In this document: positions 20,873 to 33,455 of the stretch, piece after piece
How positions within the stretch are numbered: position 1 is the first letter of the stretch
Layout: every line of letters begins with the position of its first letter
DNA from: Adiantum capillus-veneris
Lineage: Eukaryota; Streptophyta; Polypodiopsida; Polypodiales; Pteridaceae
Direction: 5' to 3'
Length of the DNA: 64,000 bases
Assembly: GCA_014529385.2 (NCBI GenBank)
Contig: CM043944.1
Location: 47,966,768 to 48,030,767 of the forward strand
Program-made: the position numbers and the translations under genes
Notes under the pieces: model-generated
Databases searched by the model: none
Seen by the model: the letters and a program-made list of their open reading frames with translations, nothing else
Told to the model about the DNA's origin: nothing

Positions 20873-22210
20873 ATGACTGACAGTAACCAAGAGAGTAGAA
20901 TGAACATTGATAACTTTGATTTTGCACATGAAGGTGATAATAATGATGCCCCCATGTTTATCAATTACCTTGTTACTAGGTTGCATTAAGCCATGGGCAA
21001 TCCTACTTTGCAAGCCAAAGTTACCCAATAGCTTTGTGCTTATGGGATTTCCCTTCCTCTCTAAGAGGAGAGAGAGTTTAGGAGGTCTCTTGATGAGACT
21101 CCAAAAAGAAGAGTCTCTCCTATATGAGAGGAGGAATCCAAAAAACGAGAAAGGAGTGAATCCCTAAGTTCCTCTAAAAATGTGGCTCCATGAAGACGTC
21201 GGTCTAGACTATCGCCAACTCCTCCCAAGAGGAAATGGTCAACCCATAGTCCTTCTCCTCGTCACTCCAAAAGGGAAGGGAGGAAACAAAGGAAGAAAAA
21301 GGCAAGAAAGAGGTCACCCTCTTCTCCTTCTTCTTCACCTTCCTCCTCTTCCGACGAAAGCAATAGTTATTCTCCTAGAGAATACAAGAGGAGTGGACAT
21401 CACAAAACTTACCCTGCATGGAGAAGGTCACAAAAGCTCAAGAAATTCAAAGAGGGAGGAAAGCGTATCTCTTTTCTCACCTATGATGGCACCTTTGGTG
21501 CCACAGACAAAGTATTGGCCTTCATCCAACAATTTGATGCGGCCTTTGGAGACGAGGGCTTCACGGAGTCCTCCAAGCTACGCCATGTAGCTATGCACTT
21601 TCAAAAATCTTCTCGTCAATGGTGGGCTAGCCTTCATGGCAATGGTGAGGCCCCAAAGACATGGAAGACTCTACAAGTTTCCATCATGAAGCAATTCCTT
21701 GCAAGTGATGCAAAGGACAAAGTGGTTACCGAATGGCAAAGCTTGAAGCTACTCTTCAATGAGTCTATCCACAAATGTGTAGACAAGTTTTGGGATTTAC
21801 ATCTCAAAGCTACAATCTTTCAAAGGATAGACTTTTGTGAACAAAAGCAACAATTTTGTGCGGTATTACCTAAAGAAATGGCCAAGTATGTCAACTCACA
21901 ACGGCCTAACACTATCACTGAAGTCATCCACCACACTGTGGTTGCTTCAAGAATCAATTTCCAACAAGGGGCGAGAAGAAACTTCAAGCCCATGGAAAAC
22001 AAGGATCGAAATAAAGCTAAAGGGAAGAGCAATGCTCAAAACTCTTCCCAAGGCTACACCAACACCAACAAGAACAAGGCCAAGAAGAAAGGAGCTTACA
22101 AAGGTAAAAATAAGCTCTCTCCCAAAGAATTAGAGGCCTTTCATAAAGACCATAAATGATTTAAGTGTGGGGAGCAAGGACATGGTTATCGTTCTTGCCC
22201 CAAAAGAAAT
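20873..22210 (+). pseudogene. Element A Gag, with Arg/Ser-rich region and zinc knuckle
   Basis: ATG at 20873 (start residues MTDSNQESRMNID, matching E). An N-terminal helical part is followed at about 21190-21410 by an Arg/Ser-rich tract with PSPRHS, KRSPSSPSS and similar runs, then the capsid core (open from 21515 to 22159: FDAAFGDEGF, HFQKSSRQWW, IHKCVDKFWDL). A TGA precedes the knuckle FKCGEQGHGYRSC (CX2CX4HX4C, about 22160-22200). At least five stops interrupt the first 110 codons, at positions where E has Gln or Arg codons. Gag would package the element RNA; the RS-rich tract is unusual for Gag. Confidence 0.85.
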
Positions 22211-22748
22211 GTACACAATGACACTCCTAGAGCTTCCATGGTTGAATCTCCAAAAGAGGATACTCATTGCAAAGGCTCATCCCTCTCCTATGCTTGGGGA
22301 AAAGTAAAGGAGCATGATGCCCTTATTCTCTTTGACCCTGGCTCTACTCAACTTTATATCAACGGAGTTGGCCACTAAGTTGGGCATTCAAGCTTTTGAG
22401 ATGGGAGATACTGTAGTTGCCGATTGAGCTTTCAAGGGATAGCAAGCCTCCATTACTCCCTTGATTGGGAAGTTGAGGCTTCATGTCCAAAGCTATATCG
22501 ACGAAGAAGACTATTTTAATCTCTCCTCTCCAACATCAAGATGTTATCCTAGGGGCACCATGGTTCAACCGCATGGCTGCCAACATGAAGTTCCCTGAAA
22601 GGAGAATCTATTTCACCTACAGGGAAAAGAGCATATACATAGATGCGGATGATTTGGGGAACACCATATCGCTGGTAAATACGCTTACTTTTGATAATTC
22701 AATGAAAAGCTCTATTTTTGCGTATATGATTTTTGTTAGAGAATATGT
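22211..22748 (+). pseudogene. Element A protease, interrupted by B
   Basis: After the knuckle the plus strand reads EHDALILFDPGST, the retropepsin active-site segment with D-P-G in place of D-T/S-G, then a shift, and from 22483 an open frame with VILGAPWFNRMAANMKFPERRIYF, the C-terminal flap and hydrophobic part. The frame runs to 22748 and is then cut by the target duplication and LTR of B. The equivalent in D is 37200-36700 on the minus strand. DPG is shared by A, whereas D has NPG. Confidence 0.75.
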
Positions 22749-22753
22749 AAATG
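22749..22753. other. Target-site duplication of element B, left copy
   Basis: AAATG directly before TGTTAACC (22754), repeated directly after ...GCGCACA at 29682-29686. This proves B is a single insertion spanning 22754-29681. Confidence 0.95.
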
Positions 22754-23315
22754 TGTTAACCCTCACGCACATTCCTATCACCTACGACGGACATTGTATT
22801 ATTTATTTGTTAGAGTTAGGTACCGGGCTTGTCGGTCCAATAGGAAAAGGGTAAGAGTGATTGCCGATGGGAGGCGCACTCTAACTGGAACATTCAAGGG
22901 ATTAGTTGGCTAAGCATGGGAGCCCAATTGTGAATGGGGCAAGCTCATATAAAAGTCAACTAAACCTAAAATTCACTCATTCTCTCATTTGTGCAATTGA
23001 AGAGTGCTCTTGCTCCATTTCCATCTTCTTCTTCTTCATCTCCTTGTGTGTGTGTGTGTGTGTGTGTATGCATGAGAGAGAGAGAGCATTGCGGCGGCAC
23101 GATGGCGGCGAGGCGGTTGAGCGCGGCGTAGCGGCATCTCCCTCTTCTTCGCGACGAGGAATCCTCCACGACAGCAAGCATAGAGCGGTGAGTGATACAC
23201 CATCACCATCTTTGAGCTTACTAGTTTAGGCTTGTTGTGTGCTTGGAGCCATTTGTGGCTCGCACATAGTGTATCGGCAAGTTCCTTGCATTGAAACGTG
23301 TGACATACGCGCACA
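22754..23315 (+). repeat. Element B LTR1 (562 bp)
   Basis: TGTTAACCCTCACGC ... CGCACA. TATAAAA box at 22948-22954, followed about 95 bp later by a (TG)n(GA)n tract (23043-23089), which is therefore probably transcribed. Aligns throughout with LTR2 and LTR3; most of the length difference is in the microsatellite. Confidence 0.95.
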
Positions 23316-23319
23316 TTTT

Positions 23320-23337
23320 TGGCACCGTTGCCGGGGG
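23320..23337 (+). promoter_or_regulatory. Element B primer-binding site between LTR1 and LTR2
   Basis: TGGCACCGTTGCCGGGGG, Asp-type, four bases after LTR1. Only two more bases (ca) separate it from the start of LTR2 at 23340, so nothing but a primer site lies between two full LTRs. Confidence 0.9.
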
Positions 23338-23339
23338 CA

Positions 23340-23643
23340 TGTTAACCCTCACGCACATTCCTATCACTTACGACGGACATTGTATTATGTATTTGGTAGA
23401 GTCTGGTACCGGGCTTGTCGGTCCAATAGGAAAAGGGTAAGAGTGATCGCCGATGAAAGGCGCACTCTAATTGGAACATTCAAGGGATTAGTTGGCTAAG
23501 CATGGGCTCCCAAGTGTGAATGGGGCGAGCTCATATAAAAGTCAACTAAACCTAAAATTCACTCATTCTCTCATTTGTGCGATTGAAGAGTGCTCTTGCT
23601 CCATCTCCATCTTCTTCTTCTTCATCTCCTTGTGTGTGTGTGT

Positions 23644-23725
<82 letters not shown>

Positions 23726-23959
23726 TCGAGCATTGCGGCGGCACGACGGTGGCGAGGTGGTTGAGCGCGGCGTAGCGGCGTCTCCCTCTTCTTCGCGGCG
23801 AGGAATCCTCCACGACAGCAAGCGTAGAGCGGTGAATGACACACCATCGCCATCTTTGAGCTTACTATTTTAGGCTTGTTGTGTACTTGGAGCCATTTGT
23901 GGCTCGCACACAGTGTATCGGCAAGTTCCCTGCATTGACACGTGCGACATATGCGCACA
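23340..23959 (+). repeat. Element B LTR2 (620 bp)
   Basis: Same ends as LTR1 (TGTTAACC...GCGCACA). TATAAAA at 23534-23540. The (TG)n part is short and the (GA)n part long (about 23630-23722). It lies directly before the true internal region, so it is the functional 5' LTR. Confidence 0.95.
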
Positions 23960-23963
23960 TTTT

Positions 23964-23981
23964 TGGCGCCGTTGCTGGGGA
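23964..23981 (+). promoter_or_regulatory. Element B primer-binding site before the internal region
   Basis: TGGCGCCGTTGCTGGGGA, Asp-type, four bases after LTR2. Confidence 0.92.
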
Positions 23982-24241
23982 ATGCCATACACTAAGCTTG
24001 AATGGAACTTTGTGCTTCTTTTGTGGTGCAATTTCAATTGTAGAAAGGGTAGGGAAGGAAGGTGTGTGTGTTGAGAAGAAGGATTTTGTGTTACTATTGT
24101 GTATTTTTTCTGTTTATGAAGTTTTGAAAGGTTACTGTGTTTTCTCTGTGTAAGGTGTTAGTATTAAAAAAAAACGAGTGAAAACGGACACCTAAAAAAG
24201 TAAGCGGTTAACCTTCGAGGTTATTCACCGACGCTTGTAGG

Positions 24242-26835
24242 GTGCCAAAGGCACATGCATCTACGCTTTGGTCCTATGCACCAAGCCCAATGCCAATACC
24301 TACTCCACATGTAGTCTCTGGAGCGCCTCCACCCATGGTGCCTGCTCACATAGGTGACTTGGCAACATTTGCTCAAGCCATTGGTCGATCTATTGTTGAG
24401 AATATGCGTAACACGCCTGATAGAGAGCCTAGAAGTAAGGCAGTACAAATAGCCAAGCTCACACAAAAATTTAGTGGAGACGGAGATGTGAGAAAGCATA
24501 TCGAAGTGTTTGAACAAATATGTGATTCTCTAGGAGAACACAATGACCTACATAAGAGTAATGCTTTAAGCCTAACCTTAAGTGGGAAGCAAGGGATTGA
24601 TATAGAACCCTAAGGGTGAAAGAAAAAACGATTTACCGTACTCTTAGGAGACTGTTCTCGAAAGAATACATACGAGAGGGAGTGCTTTGGGGTGTAGCCT
24701 CTCAACTCTAGAAAACCCAACGAGAGGAAGGAGAGTCGGTGAGAGACTTTATTAGTCGGATGAAGCATTTGAATTCTCGTTGTAATCCAAATGAGCGCTT
24801 CAATAATAATCAATTGCTTGATAGATTCATTAGGGGATTACGACATGAAGATATCTACAATGGCCTAGTCATTAGAGGTATCACCACTTGGGAAGCGGTC
24901 ACCACCAATGCGATCCAATTGGAGGATAATTTAATGATTCAAGGAGAAAGAGTGTCTGTTGAGCCTAAATCTATTAGTTCGCAAGCATCAGGGCATCAAC
25001 CAATGACCCTTAAGCCTATTGCTAAGGAGCCAAAGATATCTGAGATGACTTTAGCAGATCTCACCAAGGCTATTCAAGAGAGTCTTAGAGACAATCGTGC
25101 TCCGCAAAACAATCATATGTATCCAAGAAGGAAGCAACAATGGTGCTCAGTATGCTTTGGACCAAATAGTACCAACGAATGCCCTACTTTTAGAGTAAAA
25201 TTCAATGGGAATTGCAATGCCTGTGGAAGGTATGGTCATCAAGCTAAGGATTGCATAGTATTTAAGCGCACGATGGCCAATAGACCGACCTTAGCATGGA
25301 CAGACACACCTCGAGTGCCTGCATTGATGTTGGCCCCACCTCTTGAACAAACGTCACAACACATGGTCCCTAGGGCCCAAAATGTTGTTCAAACAACACC
25401 CTTATCACCTCCAGTGCTAGGACTGCAACCACCACATCCGAGAATCACTTCTGTGAATCAAGTGGGTTGTGAGTCATCTATTGCTTGTTTGGACGGCTGT
25501 GAGGACGATATAGACCCTAATATTGCCTATGGGATGGATGTGCTTGAAGAAAGTCCACAATACTACATGGAGGGCTATTGGGAACAAGTCAAACCTATCT
25601 ATCAAGTAGCTGCTCTTGCGGCAAGAGGCCAAAATATCAATTACATTGCTAAGAGACCACCTCTTCAATGCTATGAGTGTGGAGTTCCACATCATGTAGC
25701 CGAATGTCCTATTAGGCTACAAAAGAATGCCACACTAATGCAAACCAATGAAGCGAGCACGTCTACAATGCCGATACTCATGTGTAATCGATGTGGCATA
25801 GATCATTTGATTGCCCAATGTCCAAATAATCCAAATGCACCAAAGATCACGCCATTAAACTTGATTGAAGTTACCGAGGAGCCATCACAAAGTACACCTG
25901 TGGTACCAGTAAATGTACTCACACGATCGATGCTCCAAAAACAAAATTATATTCTTGAGGAAAGAGACATGGCATCAATTGACCAATCTCAAAAAAAGAA
26001 GAAAACACGAAGGAAGAGATCACAAAAAGTAGCGAAGTCAGACCCTAGTTCAAAGACTAACATAGGGACTGGTGACGACCCCGTATATATGAACGATGCT
26101 GAAGAGGATTCTGATTCACGTGAAACCATGGAGACCAAAACGACCACTAAGATTAAAACCAACAAGGAAGATCTTCATGAGCCACAATGGTCAGGATCCA
26201 AGAAGAAGATAGGAACTTATCCAAACCCTACAGAGGAGATTGAGCAAGTCAAGCAATTAAGGAGTTTGGTAGAAGATACCCAAAGGGATCTAGAACCAGC
26301 ACCTAGGCAGATCCAGATTATAGACACAGTGTTCCGTACGCAACAACAAGCTCACCAAGTCCATAGACCCTTAGACATACCTAGTGTCATCCAAGAAGAA
26401 AGTGACTTAAAGTCATGGGAAAGTGGGCGTACTCACTTCTTAATGGAAAGAATGTTTATGGAGGGACTACCTGACCGTATAGAAGAAATGGAGATCCCAT
26501 CTTCCCCACGTCAAGGGACTGAAGCCCAAAAGGTGCCGTTAAACATTGCCAAATTGATGGATTTCATGTCTTCAGAAGTTAGAACCACCATAATGTTCAA
26601 ACTATATAAAGACCCTGAGCTAGTCTTAGCTCTTCGAGCCTTCCTCAATGGAGAATTGAAGTTTGGGCTACCACAATTTGCACAGATGGATGGAGCCGGG
26701 GAGATGCCAATAGATGAGGAACACTTAGATCCACAACTCAACGTAGATGAGAACCTTGTTATAGAAATACCTGTTAACAAGTTGGGACAATACTTTGAGG
26801 GTGATGAATCCAATGCAACCATACCAAGGGATTAA
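24242..26835 (+). pseudogene. Element B Gag, large, with up to four zinc-knuckle modules
   Basis: The first frame starts at 24242 and carries the beginning of a Gag core (TQKFSGDGDVRKHIEVFEQ). A one-base loss near 24590 and two stops (24600-24735) break it; a 698-codon frame (24739-26835) then continues with the core (VRDFISRMKHLNSRCN, LLDRFIRGL). Four Cys-rich modules follow: a degenerate CSVC...C near 25147, CNACGRYGHQAKDC (about 25215), CYECGVPHHVAEC (about 25670) and CNRCGIDHLIAQC (about 25785). A Lys/Arg-rich stretch (QKKKKTRRKRSQK, about 25995) and an acidic spacer lead to the protease. Typical gypsy Gags have one or two knuckles. It is much less decayed than A or H. Confidence 0.85.
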
Positions 26836-26837
26836 CT

Positions 26838-27330
26838 GTGAAGGGAATCCTTGATGGTGGCGCTGGGGTTAGCATTGTGACTAAAAATTGCTGGGAAACT
26901 ATGGGAAGACCTCACCTTGCGACCACAACCATAATAGTGAAGATGGCCAATGGGTCTATTGTTAAACCTATTGGGATGCTAGAAGATCTCAAGATCAAGG
27001 TCTTTGGACATAAAATAAGAATTACCTTCATTGTTATGGATTTCTCCAAACACACTATGGCCTCGGAGATGATCTTAGGATGTCCTTTCCTGAGGGAAGC
27101 AAAAATGGTGCATGACTGGTCTAAAAAACATGTCTACTTGCAGTTCGAAGATTCTGTCATTCGAGTGGATCTTGTGACTGGTCGAGCACATCCTCTAGGA
27201 AGTTGGTTTATAATTGATCATAGATTGACACCACAGTTCACTCGGCCCCATTGCAGTATTGTTACATGTGTAAAGCAGACACTGATGGTGGGGAAGATTC
27301 TCCTTATATGGATGTACTACCCGGGATGAA
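26838..27330 (+). pseudogene. Element B aspartic protease, DGGA active site
   Basis: A one-base shift from Gag, the plus strand reads ILDGGAGVSIV (active-site Asp with G-G following), MANGSIVKPIG, and the flap-end motif MILGCPFL (about 27075). Length and order fit a retropepsin domain of about 130 residues. It aligns with the protease of H (ILDNGAG, LGRPF). It would process the Gag of B, or be supplied with it to particles of a helper. The frame runs 163 codons without a stop, suggesting a recent insertion. Confidence 0.8.
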
Positions 27331-27828
27331 TGAGTCGGACAATGTGGATTGGATCCACCTAGTAGCAACCATAGACACTTGGGGAAACAGGGAGACGAAC
27401 TGGGTAACACCTGAGGGGGATGAAAGGCCACCACTCGTACCCTTAAATATGCTAGAAGCAATGCATATAGCTTCTGACAAGACTCATCCTCATATAACAA
27501 AGAAAACATACAAGTGGGTCCCTAAAGCTTCTTTAGCGACCTAGCTAGTGCTAAAAACCAAAAGCCTTGTAAGAAACGTCCCATTTTCCCCAAAAAATGT
27601 AAGGAAACGTGGTGGTGGATTCCTAAACAACTATTGGAAGCCCAAGGCTACTATCAAGGAAATGATCAAATTTGGATGCCAAAACGTAGATTGTGTTCTT
27701 ACTTGTCACCTGACCCATGTGAGCCCAACCCTGTAACTCCAAAACCAATCAATGATCGTGGAAAGAAAAAAATCATAGAATGCTACACACCCGCTCCAGA
27801 GCTAGTTTGGGTACCGAAGAAAGAATGA
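27251..27828 (+). pseudogene. Element B distal polyprotein frame with repeated W-x-P-K motifs
   Basis: Two overlapping frames (27251-27544, and a continuing frame from about 27540 to 27828) follow the protease. They contain four copies of a short motif: KWVPK, WWIPK, IWMPK and VWVPK, 25 to 35 residues apart, in a Lys/Pro-rich context. No catalytic domain is visible; at this position an autonomous element would begin RT. The function is unknown. Confidence 0.5.
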
Positions 27829-29033
27829 TTTGTTCCACCTAGCTCAGGAAGGGGGAGTCCCATGAAGCTTCTAGCTCCTCATGTAATGCATCCATAAAGG
27901 TAAAAGCTTCTCCACAGCCTCCACCTACAATAGTGGACCTCCATAAAGTTACAAAGGAATCCACACCTCCCAGTGTAATTTGACCAAGTTATGTAATTTT
28001 TGTCATAATCACTTGTCTAGGTTTAAAAATCAAGCAAGTCCGACTAAGCTAGTTTGACGAAGTTAGGTGTTAGAGATCTTCTCTTAATACCATGGGGAAT
28101 GCCTTCCTAATAATCAATGGTTACTTAGGTTCTTAATCCAATTTAGGCAGCATTGTGTGAAATGTACTAGGGCTTTCTAGTGGGCTTGACCCGATTGACC
28201 TTTAGCTTAAGTATTATAAAGGGAGTTTACTAGTGTGATGAGCCAGGGGAGGTGTAACAATGTTATATGACCCCCCAAAAGTTACAAAATTAAAATGCTG
28301 AAAACGAACAAACAAAAACAAATCAAAGTGCCACAATATAAAATCTTAAGCTGGAAGAGAAATCTCAGCTTGATTTGGTACTTCACTCACATGTATCGCC
28401 TATGGTACTAGAGCCCTAGAGGTTCCCAATGTGGGCCCTTTTCCTTGAAAAGCAAAAAACCCAAGGCATACAAAATAAGCACACACATCAAAATTGAATC
28501 ACTGTGAAAAGACTTTGGGGGGTCAAAGAAAAGGTAATCAGTCAGGCGATGATTTCATGAGAAATTCCTTTTATTGTAGCTTAACTACAAGGTCTTCTAA
28601 GTATAGCCTCTAGTGAGCCCTCGAACATGAAATACTTGGCTCTCGCAATTAAACAACTTAATTGACCAAAGAAAATTGAGAAGCTTGCCTATGGTATTAA
28701 TAGTCGATCTTTAGTGCCTTTCGACCATTAAATTAGCGATCCCAGACTTGTTTATTTTTTTACCTTTACAACTGTTTATGCGTTTCATTATATTACAATG
28801 TAATGTTTATTGCTGACCAATGGTTTAAAATTCTGTTACCAATCAGATTGTCTGCCTACAACTGTATATGCTTTTTAATTGTTTATGAGAATGCAATTAC
28901 TGTGCCAATGTTGTTTGAACTTGCAGTGACTGAAGGAGGTTAAGGACATTCATCTCAAAAGCTCTTCCACCTCGACGAACGAGCTTCAACTCAATAGCTT
29001 CCGAGGATGGAATCTACATTAGGAAGGGGGGCG
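27829..29033 (+). other. Element B non-coding 3' region and polypurine tract
   Basis: About 1.2 kb without a useful frame. It ends in aggaaggggggcg (29021-29033), the polypurine tract directly before LTR3. Confidence 0.7.
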
Positions 29034-29681
<648 letters not shown>

Positions 29682-29686
29682 AAATG

Positions 29687-30990
29687 ATTCTAATTTTTTC
29701 ACAAGTAGCAATGAAGGGAATCAAGAGGAATAAGAGTTGTCTAATTTCCTAAATGGATTCCAAGATGATTTCATTGATGACATCCCTAGTGAGCTACCTC
29801 CAAAACGAGGGGATGATGACCATGCAATAGAGCTTCTACTAGGAAGCTCACCGCCTAATAAACCTCCTTATTGAATTTCACAAGCTCAACACAAGAGGAG
29901 ATCATGAGGCAAGTGCATGAATAGGTGAAAACAGGGATGGTGATGCCTAGCTCCTCTCCATTCTTTTCACCAATACTTTTAGTGCAAAATAAAGATGGCA
30001 TGGTGTCGCCCATAGAGCACTAAATATGATCACTATATAAAGAAATATTTCATGTGCCGCGGGTAGAAGATCTATTTGATATGTTACAAGTTTTGACCTG
30101 ACAAATGCTCTAGCCGCATTCAAACTCATGATGGACAAGAATCTTTATGCCACTCAAATTCTCTTGAGGAGTACAAATGACACTTCCAGGTAATCTTTCA
30201 AGTTGTGAGAGAGAATAAGCTTTTCATTAATCAAAAGAAAATTGATTTTTTCCTACAATAGATTCAATATTTAGGTCACATTATCCCTCAAGATGGTATA
30301 TGTATGAATCCATCAAAGTTGGAGGTAATAAAAGCATGGCCTAATCCAAGGAATCTACATGAGCTAAGAAGCTTTATTGGTATGTGTGCATACTATAGAC
30401 TCTTCATAGCAAAATTCTCTCAAATAGCAGGACCATTGCATGAATTAACAAAGAAGAATGTTAAGTACTCATGGACTGCTAAAGAAAAAAATGCTTTTGA
30501 CAAGCTCAAAAGAGAAGCTTATCTCTCATCCGATACTCATGCTGAAGGATCTCTCAAAGCCATTTGAGGTCCAATGTAAATCTTGTGGTGATTGCCTTGG
30601 AGCAGTTTTTCTTCAAGAAGGGCATGCCATAGCATATGAGAACCAAAGGCTCAATGCCGATGAACGGGTCTTGGGCATATACAAAAAAGATCTTTTAGCT
30701 ATTCTACATGCCCTAGACACATGGAAGCACTATCTCTTGGAGACTCCATTCATCCTGCAAATGGATCACAAAGCCTCAAGAACTTCACGATGCAAACAAA
30801 TGAGGTAGGCAAATTTTCTTTCGCAATTTAAATTTCATATTGCTCACATTGCTGGCAAGCGCAATCAAGTGGTCGATACAATTTCACAATGGCCAAGGGT
30901 AAATGTGGTGTCTATAGCAACTCATAATGATCTACCTTTTATGATAGATGAGTGTGCTATTGTTCGAGACTTTAAGTAGGTAATTACAGC
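29687..30990 (+). pseudogene. Element A reverse transcriptase and RNase H remnants
   Basis: Downstream of B the A polyprotein resumes (FLNGFQDDFIDDI, DDDHAIELLLGSSPPNKPPY, as in D). Much of the RT is deleted between 29880 and 30180. It then reads YLGHIIPQDGICMNPSKLEVIKAWP and SFIGMCAYYRLFI, then RNase H (FEVQCKSCGDCLGAVFLQEGHAIAYENQ, ILHALDTWKHYLLET, ending with IAGKRNQ...). The first catalytic Asp of RNase H is replaced by Lys or Ser context (CKSCG where D has CDACG). Several frames are needed, so it is inactive. Confidence 0.75.
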
Positions 30991-31029
30991 CTTTGCATTA
31001 GGGAAGAAAAAAAGAACCATTAACCTTGA

Positions 31030-31887
31030 AGGATCGTTATCTTCGAAACGCAATAGGCTATGTGTTACTCACCCATACAATAAGAAAGTCAAGTATGAAT
31101 TCCATGCTTCTCATTATGCGGGGCAAAGAAGGATTCCATAATCTACTCTTTGCGGAGTAGAAATGTATTTCGGTTGGTCTACCATGAAAAGTAAACATAC
31201 AAGAGCATGTTTCAAAATGTGTAGTTTCAAGAGCATTTGATTGAGGGAAGCAACTTAGATTGTTTGAGTCGACAAGCTTAGCAAGAAAACACACTCTATG
31301 CCTGTCAAAAAGACTATTAAGGCACATCAAATGGCAACCCTCTTTAGATCTCAAATTTTCAAGTATCATGGCTTGCCAACATCCATAGTGTCGGACAAAG
31401 ATCCTATGATGACCACTAATTTCTAGAAGGGTCTCTTTGAGAATCTAGGAAGTATATTAAATTTCTCTTTTGGCCTATCATCCACAAACGGATGACCAAA
31501 GTGAAATAAATAATCTAACGATTCTTGAATCTACTAAAAGCCTATGTCATGGAAGTAGATCAATGTTCTCAATGAGAGTACCTACCTCTTATAGAGTATG
31601 CGTACAATGACATTGTACATACTTCTATGGGAAAATCACCTCTCAAGGTTAAAGAGGGAAGATCCAAAAGCCCCTTACTAATTAGAGTACATGGTAAGAT
31701 CTTCGCTCTGCTGATGAATATAGCCGCGACTCACAAGAATATTTTCCAAAGATTAAAGAGGTTATATCCAACTCAAAGTAAAGGCAAAAAGAGCTGCTGC
31801 TAATAGGCACAAAAGAGCCTTAGCCTTTAAGAAAAATGATTGGGTCTTGCTAAATTTTCTCAAGGCTCATCTAAGGCATACTACGGG
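31030..31887 (+). pseudogene. Element A integrase, truncated
   Basis: Remnants in three frames: parts of the zinc-finger region, then PVKKTIKAHQMATLF and KYHGLPTSIVSDKDP carrying the second catalytic Asp, QMDDQ-like region with the Glu near 31495, and RAAANRHKRALAFKKNDWVLLNF. The frame ends at LRHTTG, cut at 31887 by the LTR of D. The same point in the integrase of D is intact, so A's missing C-terminus is due to that junction. Confidence 0.75.
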
Positions 31888-33455
31888 TGTAACATTTAAT
31901 GGCCTAGTAACTTGTGTGTAGCAGAAAATAGCATGAACATAGTGAGCATTTCAATAGAGTAGATTCCTAATGAGAATAACAAGAGTGCTTGGGTGGAGAG
32001 AGCAACAAAAAGTATAACACCTAGTTAGATAGCATGAACCATACTTCAAAAGAGAGAGAAATTAAGCTATTGACAACAGTTGAGGACTGGATTTATATGG
32101 AGCCGGTCCCCCCTCCAAAAGGCTTTGTATTATGGTTTCTCCCACCAAGAGAGACATTTTACAATACAATTCTTTGTAGCTTTAATATTAGCTAGTGCAA
32201 TGAAGATGGAAGCTTCAAGCACTAAGAAAAACACTTATAAAACACAACATCAATTCCCTCACGGTCTCAAACCCAAGACCTCACACACCTTCGAAGATGG
32301 TGAGAGCTAGCGGGGTATGAGAGTAGATTGAGAGGAAGAAGGAGTAGTCTTACGAGAAATATGTACATCTCCTCACCTAAATACTCATACTAGCATAGCA
32401 TAGCTTAGTCATTAGCATGGTAGAGGAGATGAGCATGCATTGGAGCTTGGATCTTGGTTGGATTTACATCACAAAGCCAAGAGTTGTTAGTGTAGGCGTC
32501 TCTTCTCACAAGCTTGGCGTAGGTGATAAGATTTCCATTATAGCTTGAGAGAGTCTTCTTTTTCCACACATGGACTAGTGTGTGTGTGCAATAATGCCTT
32601 GAGAAAATCAGTCCCCCCCTCTCTCTTGGTCGACCCCTCTTGCTATTTGCTCATGGTCACACCCTATTGGACCTCTCTAGGCTTAGCCAATGGAATTTCA
32701 AGAGCATAAGTGATAGCCTTGTGACATGTGTCCCCCTTTTCCCTTTTGTGAGAGCTTTAGGTAATTAATTAATGCAACTAAACTCTCATTGGGCCCCTTT
32801 GTCTCCTGGCCAATAGGAATCAGGTAAGCCATTGGGCTACTGAATGCTCATTGGATCCCTTGGGAGACATGCCAATAGTCTTCTAAAGAGCTTAATTCCT
32901 ATTGGTTCTTTTATTAAGCATCTTTAAATCAATTAAACTAGATTTACTCTAGCCTAATTATCATTGGTCCACCTCCATGGCCATCCAATAGGATTTGAGT
33001 ACACCTCGTGGGCATCTGGGCTAGGGAGTTGACATGTGTCCCTCTTTCCCCTTGTGTAAAGGAAGCTTGTGTGCGTGTTTCTCTCTCATCCCCTACTTCC
33101 AAGGCTCGCCCCCTCCTAAGTAGGACTCTTTGAAGACTTTTTGGCACACACAGTAAGCCTCCAATTTTACTAGTGATTGACCTTTGAACACAACCTTTGA
33201 ATTTTGGAACCGTAGCATTTTGGAAGTCTTAATGGGCTGAACCTCAGGGTCTTTTAAGCCCATCATAGCACATTTATATTTTGCAGATGGCCCCTCGTTT
33301 GGATCCCTATTTTCCCTCCTTTGGATCCCTACCGTGGCCGGTCTGCCAGCTTAACCAATATTCTAGCTTTTTCTCCCCTAGCACTTCTGCATATTAAATG
33401 ACCAGTTTAACATGAGAAAATCATTTAGGATAATTAGATATTAGTTATTATGACA
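31888..33455 (-). repeat. 3' LTR of element D (1568 bp)
   Basis: On the plus strand it runs TGTAACATTTAATGG ... TTATGACA. It matches 40694-42197 and, reversed, 38325-39849 along its length. The 5 bp before it (acggg) are not repeated after 42197. Confidence 0.9.
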
